This document shows, piece by piece, positions 21,997-36,349 of a stretch of DNA of 64,000 nucleotides. Position numbers and translations under genes: made by a program. Origin of the DNA: Agapanthus africanus (lineage: Eukaryota > Streptophyta > Magnoliopsida > Asparagales > Amaryllidaceae); assembly GCA_030015575.1 (NCBI GenBank), contig CM057347.1, positions 507,659,176 to 507,723,175 of the forward strand, written 5' to 3'. Each line of letters starts with the position of its first letter. Position 1 is the stretch's first letter. The notes under the pieces were generated by a model that did not search any database, was not told the origin of the DNA, and saw only the letters and a program-made list of their open reading frames with translations.

Positions 21997-24900
21997 TGTC
22001 ACGCCCCGCTTCACGGTATACGGCGAAGGGTACGCGACGAGGTCCGCTACGTATATACTCAGAAGTACATACGCTAAGCGTATCTAAGCAATATAAAATA
22101 AATACACAAGAGACAAGAAATAAAAAGAATAGCAACTTTTATTTATTAACATTCTTTATACAATGCATGAAAGGAAATACAACTGAAATAAAAAGATGCC
22201 TAAACAGTGGCATAACAGGAAATGAAAAGTACAGAAAGAAAAAGTGTACAATGAAACTAAAGTGCAGGGTCTTCGGCAAACTGCTCCAAGTCTTCTTGAG
22301 ATGGCTCGATCTCTGCCGGATCCAAATCACCTGACGACATTTAAAGAAGAAAGAAATAGAATGCCGTCAGCGAACAGGTCGCTCGGTAAGTCCCAAAGGT
22401 AAGAGGAAAGTATAATAGACAGAGTAAGAAAATATCTTTTAAAGTTGTATATTATTGTTGTAATGTTGTGTTAACGCTGTTGTTTGTAGCTTGGTACAGA
22501 AAAATGCCAGTGTATACGAGAGATGTCTCTATATGCTAGAGACCAGGGCAAACGGAATGTACAAGGAACCGTTAAGCCACGGTACAACAGCAACAGAATA
22601 TAGGTTAGATGTTTTAATCTGACCACCTCGTGCCACTTTTAACACCTTCCGTACCAATCTACCCCTTAAGCCCCGCGATATCTTGTTTGTATTGTTATCT
22701 TGTAAATTGTATTGATTGTAAGATTGATTGACTGACTGAAACCATGATATCAGGAAACGGTTATAACCGTAGGATCATGTAAATAGAATAACTGAGAATC
22801 ATGTAAAAGGAATATATATCCATGGTTCGGTTCAGTTAAGTTGTATAAATTAATAATTGAATTCATGGGTTCATGTGTTCATATTGAATTGGAATCTTGT
22901 AGATTATAGATTGATTTGAATCATATTCAAGTCAGAATGATCAGACTCAAACCCGATTCAGACAGTTAGAAATGTAAATCGAAGTCCTATATTTGATAGG
23001 GTCCTCAGGGTAATTTATAAAACTTGAGGGTTTTTTATATAAAAACGCTTTCATATATTTTTCAAAATATACCTCAAGTATTTATTACTCGTCTTTAGAG
23101 TTGTAATGAGGGTGGATTTTATATTGTGACATTTCTAGTGAGAATATCCTAATTTTATAAATAAAGGTATTTATCTGTAATATTGATTTATTTGAAGTTC
23201 ATGGTATTTTAATGTAAAATTTATCCTTGTGATTTTTAGAAAAAGTGGAATATTTATATTATAACAAAATAGATATTTTAATGATAAATATACATATATT
23301 TATACAAAAATAATTTCGATAAATATTTTATTCTAAAAATTTCATTTTTCTTAAGATGTCGTATTTTAAATCTTTCGAGACCGAATGCTCCTTGCGGAGG
23401 TCTGAATCCCGCACTACTAAGCCCGAGAGTGCACGATAAACCGTACTATCCCGAATGGGTTCCCCAAAAGTGGGTTGTAGCGGCGCTTTCCAAAGATTGT
23501 AAATTACTAAATCCTTTAGAAAACGTTTTATAAAGTAAAAGGTATTTATTTGTAAAAATGTCAATTTTCCGTATTTTAGATTCTAGGGTTTCCTAAGTCA
23601 ACTAGCCTATCTCTAAATGGTCTAAACGACAAGTTGTTAAATGTCTCAAATCGCCTCTTCACCATCAATTGTGGCCAGGTAAGTACAAGTGAGGAAAGGA
23701 GGGATCCGCTCACGAATTACCGTGAGACGGGCCTTTTAAAGTTACCTTTTCTCACTTGCCTAGCCTAGACACCACAAAATCAGGTTTAGATAAACGATCG
23801 ATGTTCACAACTTATCGTATTTTTCTAATAAGAGATATTTATTTTAAAAGTGTAACAAGCTAAAACTTTTAGGAATGGTTTTATTAAGAATATGGTATTT
23901 AAATGAAAATATTATTTTATCGTATTCTAAGTTTTTCAATGGTATCGTGTTAGGTTGTATGTAAGTGTGTGAGGAGGTAGGTCGTTACCTCATGATCTAC
24001 TTTAAAGATATAGCAAGTTAATGGGATTAATTGTGAAATCGAAACATTGTGGTATTTAAGTAAAAAATACGATAATTTGGGAACGCTATCATTTCATGTG
24101 ACGAAACTTGTTCAAATGGTTTGCTAAATGTTTAATAGTCAACATAAAGATATTTAAGCATGAATGTATTGGTGAGAAGTGAAATTTTATAGAAAACCAA
24201 ATCGGAAATCGGATTTGTTCCGATTCCATCGGGTTTTGCAATTTCGTATTTTTTTTTATAGAAAAAGAGAGAGGTTAGCATAGGACTTACGGGTTTGGAC
24301 AACACGAGAGTGATAAGGAAGAAGAGGGTTCGCTGGTACGTCGATTCGTCGCCGCGAGTTCCTAGCACGATCACCGGAAGTTCGCCGTAGATTTCGTCGG
24401 AGCTTCGCCTTTCGCTCGTTTTCAAAGTACACAAGATCTCTTGGAATTTTGAGAGAGTGGGTTCAGAAATTTGGGATGAGAGGGTAGAGAGTAGGGGGTG
24501 TATTTATAAGGTTAGGCTAGGGTTAGGGTAGGTGTAGAGTTTTTAATTAAAAAATATAAAAAATATATATAAATCATTAAAAAATGGAGTAAATGGGGGT
24601 TAATAGGTTTTCTGTAACCGATCTGACTAAATGAAGCATGCAGGGGGTTTCAGGAGCAAAAGATACCCAACTTCGATGTTGGACGGCCGAGTCCGGCCGG
24701 CGGCGCCGGCCGACTCGACCGAGTCGGGCCGAGTCGAAGGGTCGGTAAGTGGGGGGTCTCCTGTGGTGCTTACCGGTGCATTTACATTTTCATGTGTAGT
24801 AGGAAATTTGTGAGAAACGCACGTGTAACCGTTGGTATCTTAAAAAATCAAAAACAAAAATAATATTAAAAATAATGTGGGGTGTGGGATTTGAACTCTG

Positions 24901-25061
24901 ATGGCTTGATTCAGCAGTGCAAATTACCAATGAGCTACAAGCTCTTTCTTGTAATTATTGTGGGAAAATAAATACTTAAAGTGGTAACAACAACATTAAA
25001 TACCCCAAGTATACTTCAAATTTAAATCAATTTTATGTATACAAAAATTGGAGTTGTTACA
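21997..25061 (-). repeat. Element A 5' LTR (minus strand)
   Basis: Read on the minus strand it starts TGTAACAACTCC at 25061 and ends GGGGCGTGACA at 21997, 3,065 bp. A TATA box (TATAAATA) lies at about 24502-24509, which places transcription leftward towards gag. It contains a GC-rich hairpin at 24690-24717 and a tRNA-like A/B-box pair at 24887-24943. It cuts into element D's gag at its right end. The opposite LTR is not in the window, so the boundaries rest on the TG...CA ends and on the gag start. Confidence 0.8.
24887..24943 (-). other. tRNA-like A and B boxes inside element A LTR
   Basis: On the minus strand TAGCTCATTGG (24937-24927) fits a pol III A box and AGTTCAAATCC (24897-24887) fits a B box. 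They are about 30 bp apart, as in a tRNA. A clear acceptor stem and anticodon arm cannot be drawn, so this is a tRNA-like remnant and not a tRNA gene. Confidence 0.5.
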
Positions 25062-25272
25062 CACGCACGTTGTCGTCCCGGGGGTGGGGACAGCGGTTTG
25101 GCGGGCGTGTCCGGCCATTTGAACACGAGCGAGCGCGTCCACTATCGCCGTGAGCCTGTCGATCAGTTCTGATAAGGCGTCGATAACGTTGGGGATGGAG
25201 TATGACCGACCCCGCCTCCGTTGTGGAGAGCGGAGTGGCTCATGCTGGGATCTCCATAATGAGGATCGCTGG
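25062..25272 (-). pseudogene. Element D gag start, truncated
   Basis: ATG near 25271 on the minus strand begins a frame like that of element E gag. After a frame change it reads VIDALSELIDRLTAIVDALA, matching the coiled N-terminus of E's gag (NAIHTLSARIDRLASIVDFL). It is cut by the LTR of element A. Confidence 0.75.
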
Positions 25273-26137
25273 CCATTATATCGATGGCGGAAGATCAACT
25301 TTTTGGGGTAGGAGAAGAAGTAGCTTCCCACAGACGGCGCCAATTGATGGAGGTTGGAATCTCCCTCAAATGGTGTCCTCCGTCGATCTTGTGGCCAGCA
25401 GTGTCGGACGGTTGAGATTTGAGAGGAGGGCTGAGCGTGTAGATATCAATGGGTTGTTGGTTTTTGTTGACGCCGGACTATCTGTAAGGGAAGTTTCGGG
25501 GCGGGAAACCACCGTGGGACCCTCCGACGATCAACTAAGTACCGAAGAATAATGACAGGGTAGTGGTGTATTGGAAATGAGTTCAAGGTACCTGAGTCGT
25601 CTGGAAGAGAGGGTTTACATAGCGGTCGCTTGGAGCGAACCGGCACGAGATTCTCGCCGTTCGTTACGCCCCCGCCTCACGTTTTCCTTGATGGCAGGGT
25701 ACGTCCATTAATAGCGGGATACGCCCATTAATGGAAAGACGCACTAGCGTGGGATGCGGGAAGTAGAGCGGCGGAGATCTCGATTTGGCGAGATACACGG
25801 AGCCGTTACGGGGACGCTTGGGCTCCGTGCTATCGGTTGAACAGGGAAGCTGAGGAAGCTCAGCTCGGTGGATAGCTCATAGTCGAGCGAGGAGGCCGAG
25901 AAAACTCAGCTGTAGGATTGCTCGGAAGCGAGCTGTTAGCTGGTCGTTAGACACATAGGGACAGTACTCTGAGAAGGTCTCCAAAAGGTCAAATGCAATC
26001 TCGGAGACGAGGAATGTCCCTAATGTATCATACTTATTTCAGCTCCGTAGCCTCCAGGAATTTAGCGGACGTACGTGGATGACACGTCATCCGCTACGTG
26101 TCGTGATCTGGAGAATTCTCACTTATGAGCGTCATCA
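25062..26137 (-). mobile_element. Element D: 5' end of a Tat-like element
   Basis: A minus-strand LTR (25345-26137, TGATGACGCTC...CCATCA) is followed by a primer site TGGCGCCGTCTGTGGGA (25342-25326) and the start of gag. Gag is cut at 25062 by element A. The LTR and the gag start resemble element E (33036 onward) but differ at many positions, so D and E belong to one family. The remainder of D must lie to the left, beyond element A, outside the window. Confidence 0.82.
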
Positions 26138-26806
26138 ATAATAGATTTGAAGCTTCTTCTAATTTCTTCAATTCTACTAAAAAAGAGAGACATGTGCTAG
26201 GCGCCATGATCGTCATGATCTACATCTTTGGAGTCTGCATTTTAGAAGTAGAGATAAAAATTTAACTAATCATTTTGCTTATTGATTTAAGTACATAAGA
26301 TGTATTCCTATTGTTTTCTTTATCTATTAGAGAAAACGGAATATACATTGTCATTCTAGAAAGTTCCTAGATTGACAAGACATATTGGAATACACCTTTC
26401 ATTAATCCATATACATATTTATTTTGCAACTTCAACCATTAATTTCATTAAAATGATAAAAGGTAAAATTAAACTGCCATCTACCCGGCCGCCACAAAAA
26501 AAATCGGTTTCCTTTGTCAATAAACATATGCCTTTAGCTGCCAACTTTATCTCTTTTCTGTTTTCTACAATTGCAATTGATGGCTTCAAGTAGCAACCTT
26601 TCAGGCTATTTTCTATGATAAGAATTGATAATTTTAACAATTGTATTCAAATTTTAAATGACAATATTGTATGAATAATCCCCCCCCCCCCCCCCCCCCC
26701 ATATACAACACTTATTACAGGACATAAATTACATTAAACATAAAACCGAAATAACCTATCTACATAAAAAGAGCGGAGTCCAATACGCAAGAACAATAAG
26801 CATGAA
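26138..26806. other. Host sequence downstream of the FNR gene
   Basis: AT-rich intergenic sequence with no gene. It includes a run of 21 C at 26680-26700. On the minus strand the FNR 3' UTR ends here. An AATAAG polyadenylation-like signal lies near 26713, just before the homopolymer. Confidence 0.7.
26680..26700. repeat. C21 homopolymer tract
   Basis: A run of 21 C bases lies just after the likely FNR polyadenylation signal. Its length may be variable or misassembled. Confidence 0.9.
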
Positions 26807-29847
<3,041 letters not shown>

Positions 29848-30060
29848 TGTCAGTGTTGGTGATGATATCTCTCTGAGTTGGGGGGGGGGGGGTGGGGTGG
29901 GGGGAGGGGAGAGAGAGAGAGAGAGAGAGAGGGAATGGAGATAATAAGGAGGAGTGGTTGAAAGAAGTGTGAGAGGATTGGGAGATTTAAATGGGTGGAG
30001 GAAATTTCGGGGGGCAAATGAAGTGGTGGTTATATATTTGGATGGATCTCAAGCATTTTT
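29848..30060 (-). promoter_or_regulatory. FNR 5' UTR and core promoter region
   Basis: Upstream of the FNR start, read on the minus strand: a TATA-like AAATATATAACC near 30033, then a CT dinucleotide run (plus-strand GA, 29907-29932), then a C-rich run (G-rich on the plus strand, 29880-29906), then the ATG at 29847. CT-rich leaders are common in plant photosynthetic genes. The transcription start is inferred. Confidence 0.5.
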
Positions 30061-31595
30061 GAGGTAGAGAACAAGATAATAAAAAGGCAACCTGTAAACT
30101 TTTCATAGATATTACAAGTCATTCATCGTACACTGTGTTATGGTATGAAATTGCTGTGCATGCGGTATATCATTTCGCAAACCGAGACAGCATATATAAC
30201 AGGGAGCGGACCTATGTGGTTTAAGTTGGACTGGGCTCTCCCCTGCCTCCCTTGTGTCTTGGCACAAGGGCGAATGGATATGCGCATAATTCAATCATTG
30301 TATGCAGAATGTAAAATACACACAACTATGATAACAACAAGAAGCAAAGCAAAACACAAAAAACGACACCGCACTTACAGCGTTCAAGCGCTTGTATATC
30401 TTCATGGCATAGATAAACAAATATACTAAGGCATATCAAATGATCCATACATGCTTCTAATGTACATATATGCGGTATATATGCAGTGACCGCCGCCCCA
30501 CCCCTCAACACCCCCTCGCTCTCTTGTACATATTTTTGTCTTGCTTTTTTTTTTTGCTCATAGGGCAGTAAAAGGGGCCAATGGAGTATATATAGGCTTG
30601 ACAAACTTACTAAAATACTTTTCGGATATTTGCCCAGTTGGGTCCAGTTTAAACATCTCATTACATAATTAGCTTAGTGAAGAGATTGGCCCCAATAGTT
30701 AGTTTTAAGATATCATTTGGGCTATAATGGACCCTTTTGTTGCGCAATGCCACACACAATAGAGGGTGAATGTGGCCCCAATAGTTAGTTTTAAGAAAAT
30801 GTCATGATGAGTTATGAATTTAAACAGTACTGTTAAGGAACTTTCTATTTACATTTGTCAACCTCTTATCGATTAATTAAAGTCATCAGACCTATTATTT
30901 ACGAACTAGATTTCTTAATTTGACATGTCAGAATAATTAGTCAAGTTAGAATAATTAGTCATTGCTACATCGTCTCCAAAGGAAATCAAGGATTGGCACA
31001 TCACCCCCACATCAGCTTTAGCTTATCCTAATGTCTTATTATTAATTAATTAATTGAAGATGTTAATCCTGCTTATCCTATCAAATCCCTTACTTTCTTT
31101 GGTTCAAAAGTCAATTAGTCAAGTAGCTAACCAACACAGGTCAAGCAAAATACATAACATCAGGTAGAAACTGATACTACAAGTTATCTCTGTTATAGTG
31201 CAAAAGTCTCTATTATATTGCAAAAAGCAAAGGGTCTCCAATTTTTAAATCAATTTGGACCTTTCGCTCTCTAATTTGCAAGAGAAATTCAATAAAAAAA
31301 TATAAGAAATCAAATCTTAAATTGTAACCGCAACTAATCTCATACATCTCTTCCCTTAACCAACAACACAAATTCTTCGATAACTAACTCCATACAGATC
31401 TTTTTTTAATTACACAAATCCTTTTTTTAATTATACCTAACGTGCATAGCATGTGCAAAACACTAGTATATGTAGTGTGATTAGCCGTAAGAAGTTCAAA
31501 TAATGAAAAAAATCCACAAAAATTTTGTTAAGAGCTAAATTCTTGTGGTCACAGGCTTCACTCCTAAAGTCTAAGATAAAGTTTAATAGTTTCGA
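30061..31595. other. Host intergenic sequence upstream of FNR
   Basis: AT-rich with no convincing gene. Small ORFs at 30145 and 30326 have no recognisable content. A 20-bp phrase GGCCCCAATAGTTAGTTTTA occurs twice, near 30687 and 30774. This stretch could hold distal regulatory sequence for FNR, but nothing specific can be shown. Confidence 0.6.
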
Positions 31596-31948
31596 GGGTA
31601 AATTTTATGAAGCACCGTCAAACTTTCATGGTGTTTGAGATAGCATCACTGAACTTCAAAAAAGTCATGATTCCCTTAAACCAGCAATGTTGTATGAAAA
31701 TGTTTGTTATTTTCTTCTACCTGTTCAAGGCATAAGCAGATTAAATAACCCTAAAATGACTTTGTATGTGGATATGATAGCTAAGTGAACTATTAGATGA
31801 TTCCAGATGGAGGGGAATTGCACATTATGACATTTTTATGAAAAATTGCTTACAAAAATAGCCTTGCAGTGGAGGTTTATTACATTATCCAGGTGCAACG
31901 GTGCTATCTCAAAAGCCTTAAAAGTTATATGTTGCCTTATGAAATTCC
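31596..31948. mobile_element. Mutator-type MITE, copy 1
   Basis: A 353-bp non-coding element with related inverted ends (GGGTAAATTTTATGAAGCACC on the left, GGAATTTCATAAGGCAAC on the reversed right). It is flanked by a 9-bp target duplication, TAGTTTCGA at 31587-31595 and TAGTTTCAA at 31949-31957. The GGG-type end and 9-bp duplication fit Mutator-like elements. The right end is diverged. Confidence 0.78.
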
Positions 31949-31957
31949 TAGTTTCAA

Positions 31958-33035
31958 TTATTCTTACAAAATAGCACTTAATATCAAGTGTCATATTAAG
32001 GAATAACATATATGTCATGTTTAATTACATCTAACCAAAATAAATGGAAATCAAATTGAAAATTTAGCTTAATTTTCACAAGGACGCAAACAAGATATGT
32101 TTGCAAATTGGCTCCATGCCAGTGCATATCATGTGGCAGACAGATTAAAGAAGAAATTAAAGCTTGAGTCCAAAATTAAACTATGTTTGATGCATGCATC
32201 AAGAGTTTATGATTGCAACACATTGTCTTGAGATGATATATGAATAAAAATCAGCACCATGCATGCAACAAAATCTTGGGGCCACAACTGATAAATGGTT
32301 TCTATTTATTAGGGAAAGCAAAATTAAATCTGTGCCACTTTTGAGCATGAGGATGGAAGAAAAGCCATGATCACGTGATCTGAAGAAATTAGGCCCATGT
32401 CTATGTCGGTTTCACATTTGACATCTTGAAATACAAATTGGTTATTCACTGTTTATTATGAAACTTGATAATAAAGATAGAGCAGCCATAAAAATAAATT
32501 TTGTTTCGCTCTTTTCTCGCTTCTTCCCTTCCCTGGACTAAGATTTCTTAAAAAGTTGCAAGCTTTTATGATTGATCGTCCACTCGGCATCATCTGCTTC
32601 TAATGAGTAAAAATGATATGTCATAAAAGCTATAACCAAATTAAAAATAAGTTCAACAAAACGAAGTTTGAATTATAAATGACTTATATGGCATTCTATG
32701 GGGCTATAAATAAAATATAAAAATCATAATATAATAAATATTTTTTGTATTCATCCTCTGTCTTCTTTAATTAATCTCCTCCTAAGAACAAGGGCCTGTT
32801 TTGAAAAAGCTAAATCCTAACTCAACTCACAAGCAAAGATGGCGGTCTGCTTTTTGAAGCTCCAAATTCCTCTCCCCTTTCCTTTCTTCATTCTTAACTT
32901 AGGAAGGCAACTCATGGTTCCTGTCCGCATCAAGCACTCAAATAATTAAATTTTGTTAACAAAATGAGAGTGCTTAATTAATTTGGCTTAGAGGGCAATC
33001 AATTTGGCAGTCAACTGTGCAAGACAATTAAATAC
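31958..33035. other. Host intergenic sequence
   Basis: AT-rich, with no gene visible. Ends at the element E insertion point. Confidence 0.6.
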
Positions 33036-33866
33036 TGATGATGCTCGTAAGTGGAATTCACAAGATCATGACACGTGGCAGATGAGGTGTCCAGGGACTT
33101 ACGGGACTTACGGCACATGAGCAAACATGATACTTTGAAGACGTTCCCAGGACCTCCGTCCCACGGAACGACCCGACCTTAGATGGCTTCCCAGAGCATT
33201 TCTATGCTTGGCCTACAAATAACCATCGGCTCGCCTCCGAACCATCCTACACGCTGAGCTTCCTCAGCCCTCCCAGCTCGCTTCCGAGCTATCACGGAAC
33301 CGAGCTTTCTCGGCCTCCCACTTGCCTCCGAGCCTCCCGCCGAGCGAAACCTCCCCGGTTCTTCCGAGCAACCAAGGACGTAGAGCCCAAGCGTCTCCAC
33401 CACGGCTCCACGTATCTCGCCAGAAGCGAGATATCCGCCGCCCGACATTCCGCGTTCCACGCCGCCGTATCCCCCCAATTAATGAGTGTATCTCGTTATT
33501 AATGGGGGGATATCGTCATTAACACAGGCGTAACGCTAGGGCATAACCGACAGCGAAGATCTCGCGTCATCTCGCTCCAAGCGACCACTATAAAAAACCC
33601 TCTTTCAGACGACTCAGGTAAGCCAATTTCAATCCAAGAAGCCGCTACTCTGCTCAAATTTCTCGGCTAACTTGATCGTCGAAGGGTCCACGGTGGTACA
33701 ACCATCCCGGGACTTCTTTGCAGGTAACTCGGCTCCACCCTTAAAATCAACCCATTAAGATCCGCACGCTCAAAAAGACAAGCATCAACGTCAATCTCAC
33801 CCCTTCATCAGCGCTCGCAACAGATCAACGGAGGACAACATCTGTAGGAGATCCGGGCCTCCATCA
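33036..33866 (+). repeat. Element E left LTR
   Basis: 831 bp. A TATA box (ACTATAAAAAACC) lies near 33588, with transcription expected from about 33620. It ends CCATCA at 33866. Many GAGC-type and CCTCGGC-type short repeats are shared with the right LTR and, more distantly, with element D. Confidence 0.88.
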
Positions 33867-33867
33867 G

Positions 33868-33887
33868 TTGGCGCTGTTTGTGGGAAC
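33868..33887 (+). other. Element E primer binding site
   Basis: TTGGCGCTGTTTGTGGGAAC lies next to the LTR end. Element D has the closely related TTGGCGCCGTCTGTGGGA. I did not assign the tRNA. Confidence 0.7.
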
Positions 33888-33933
33888 ATAAATTTTTCCA
33901 CCCATCGAAAGTTGATCTTCCGCTCTCGACTAC

Positions 33934-35736
33934 ATGGCGAGCGAAGACCGTGACGATCCCAGCACAAGCCGTCGCCCTCCCTACAACGGAGGCGCGGACG
34001 GATCTACTCCCCTTCCGAATGCCATCCACACCCTCTCGGCAAGGATAGATAGGCTCGCGTCCATAGTCGACTTCCTTGTCCATGTCCAAACGGCGGGTCC
34101 AGCCTCCCAGGTCGTTGTTCCCCCTTCTAGGGATCACGACCTCCGCAGAGGGGTGGATGACACCGCCCACGCTGGAACCACCGAACAACGCCGCGCTCAC
34201 TCTGGCGGCCGCGGCTCCCCCGCAGCGACCGATTCTATGACCCGCTGGGTGCCACATGGCCCTACACCGCGGTCTCGCGAAAGAGCCCATCGTCCTGAGG
34301 CCCGTCGCGTTCCCGTCGCTCCTGGGGAGGTATCGATCAGCTCGCTTGCACCCAGGCATGACCGACACCCCCTCCCTCGACGGGATCGCACGAACGGCAC
34401 TCGCCGCGAGGACTCAAGAAGGACCTCGCCTGGGGACCTACGGAATTTTGATAAAACGGAATCGGAGTCGCAGCCTGGCACAGACCACCGGCGAGAAGAA
34501 CCGTCGCTCTGAATGCGTCGAATCCTCGAGGTATCACGACCGCCTCGACGCCCTCGAAAAGAAAATCTAGGGTATACATCGGGAGGATCATCCATTCAGT
34601 GAAGGGGCCAGGTACGCCGCCAAATCACTTACGAAGCCCTTCACCGAGGAGTTGCTCGTCGTACACATCTCGTCCAGGAACAAGCCTCCCAAGGTGGCCC
34701 TCTTCGACGGGAAATCCGACCCAAAGGACCATCTGGATGCATTTACGGCGGGCATGAGCTTCCAGGATAACTCCGACGCTGCCCAATGCCGAGCATTTCC
34801 CGCCACCCTCATCCGGGCTGGACGGGACTAGTTCTGAGGACTCACGCCATGCTCCATCTCTACCTTTGATGAGCTGGCCACCCAGTTCCTCGGCCACTTC
34901 GTCGGAAACAGACGACAGAAGCGAACTGTCGATTACCTCTTCATCATAAAGAGCGGTGACAAGGAATCCTTTAAAGGACACGTCACTCGCTTCTACAACG
35001 CTCTTCTCGAGGTTCTCGAGCACCGGGATGAAACTGTCATCACCGCCTTAAGGTCGGGTCTTAGACATAAAGAGTGGCTCCGCTCTTTTGCATTGGCGCA
35101 AGCTAAGACGATGGCCGAGGTAAAAACTTGGACCGAACGAGAGATCCAACTCGAGTCTGAGGTGAATGCCAACATGCCTCGAGGCGACCAAGCTGAACAA
35201 AAGAAGAGAGGCAGAGAAGAGAGAAAGAAGGTCGACCGGCCAAAACCGTACTCCCCAAAGTTCCAGGAGTATATTCCTCTCAACATCTTCCAGACTGAGC
35301 TGTTAGAGGAGACGAAGGGCGAGCAATTCTTCAAGCTCCCGCCGGTCATCCATAAAGTGGCTAAACGTATTTGTGGCCCGTACTGCGTCTTCCATAGGTC
35401 GCAGGGCCACCCGACCGAGAACTGTAAACAACTCCGCGATTATATCGAGGAGTTGATCCGTTCTGGCCACCTGGCGAAGTACCTACGGGATAAGCGACGG
35501 GCGGACAGGGAGCGTGAGAACCAGCACCCTCCCGGCAAATTAACGATCGGCCAAATCATGGTCGTTTCCTCGGGGCCTGCCCGTGGAGCCGGCGAGACTC
35601 ATCGCCTCCTACCCGTCGAGGGAACAAGCGACCCGCCCAGGAAGAAGTGCAGGACCGCTGAGCCCATCATCTTCACTGATGAGGACCTCCACGGTATATC
35701 AGTACCTCACAACGACCCTCTCGTGATTACGGCATG
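33934..35736 (+). pseudogene. Element E gag (Tat-like), broken
   Basis: Starts with MASEDRDDPSTS and an N-terminal helix NAIHTLSARIDRLASIVDFL. The Arg/Pro-rich middle (34200-34560) changes frame. The capsid core is spread over two frames, with KVALFDGKSDPKDHLDAF near 34695, LATQFLGHFV near 34875, and VITALRSGLRHKEW near 35040. The best-preserved stretch, 35093-35737, has YCVFHRSQGHPTENCKQL near 35380 (a CxxH...H...C zinc-like motif typical of Tat gags) and a basic C-terminus ending at a stop at 35735. At least one in-frame stop (34829-34831) and shifts disable it. Confidence 0.85.
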
Positions 35737-35739
35737 AGT

Positions 35740-36345
35740 TCACCGTTATGAGGTCCAGAGGATACTGGTAGATTCCGGAAGCTCGGCAGATATCCTCTTC
35801 TATGACTACTTCCAGCGTATGGGACCGGGGCCGACCGACCTACGGCCAACCTCTCATGTCCTATCGGGGTTTACCAACCACTCCATCACGGCCGAAGGAG
35901 TGGTCACCCTCCTCCTCAACGTTGGGGAAGCTGGCCATACGAGGACCATACCGGTGGAATTCATCGTCGCTAGGATTCCCTCATCCTACAACATCCTCCT
36001 GGGACGTCCGACGTTAAACGCCCTATGGGCTCAGATCTCGACCTATCACCTCACGATCAAATTTCCATTAGATCAAGGCGGGATAGGCCGGGCCTACGGG
36101 AACCAGCGAATCACCAAGATTTGCTTCACCACGACATCAACCACCAGGGAACATAGCGACGACCTTGAAGAAGAAAATATTTTCCAGGGGTCCTTGGACA
36201 CGCGTGATGAGCAGAAAAAAATCCGAGGGGCCCCGGTAGAAGCGTTGACAGAGGTCCCCCTCATCGAGGGGGACGAAGGGAGAACGGTCCAGATCAGATC
36301 CCTTTTGACAGGAGCCCGAAGCGAAGACTTGATCCACTTTTTCTG
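35740..36345 (+). pseudogene. Element E protease remnant
   Basis: The aspartic protease active site is visible as ILVDSGSSADILFYD near 35765, and the second conserved block as YNILLGRPTLNA near 35988. A stop at 35735 separates it from gag, and another near 36343 follows. The 175-codon open stretch at 35819-36346 covers most of the domain but starts after the DSG site. Confidence 0.82.
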
Positions 36346-36349
36346 AGGG

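Noticed and set aside
24887..24943. A true tRNA gene
   Set aside because: A and B boxes are present, but no acceptor or anticodon stem can be formed.
33808..34595. Long minus-strand ORFs opposite gag of element E
   Set aside because: Shadows of GC-rich gag sequence; the plus strand shows the recognisable gag, and these lack start and promoter context.
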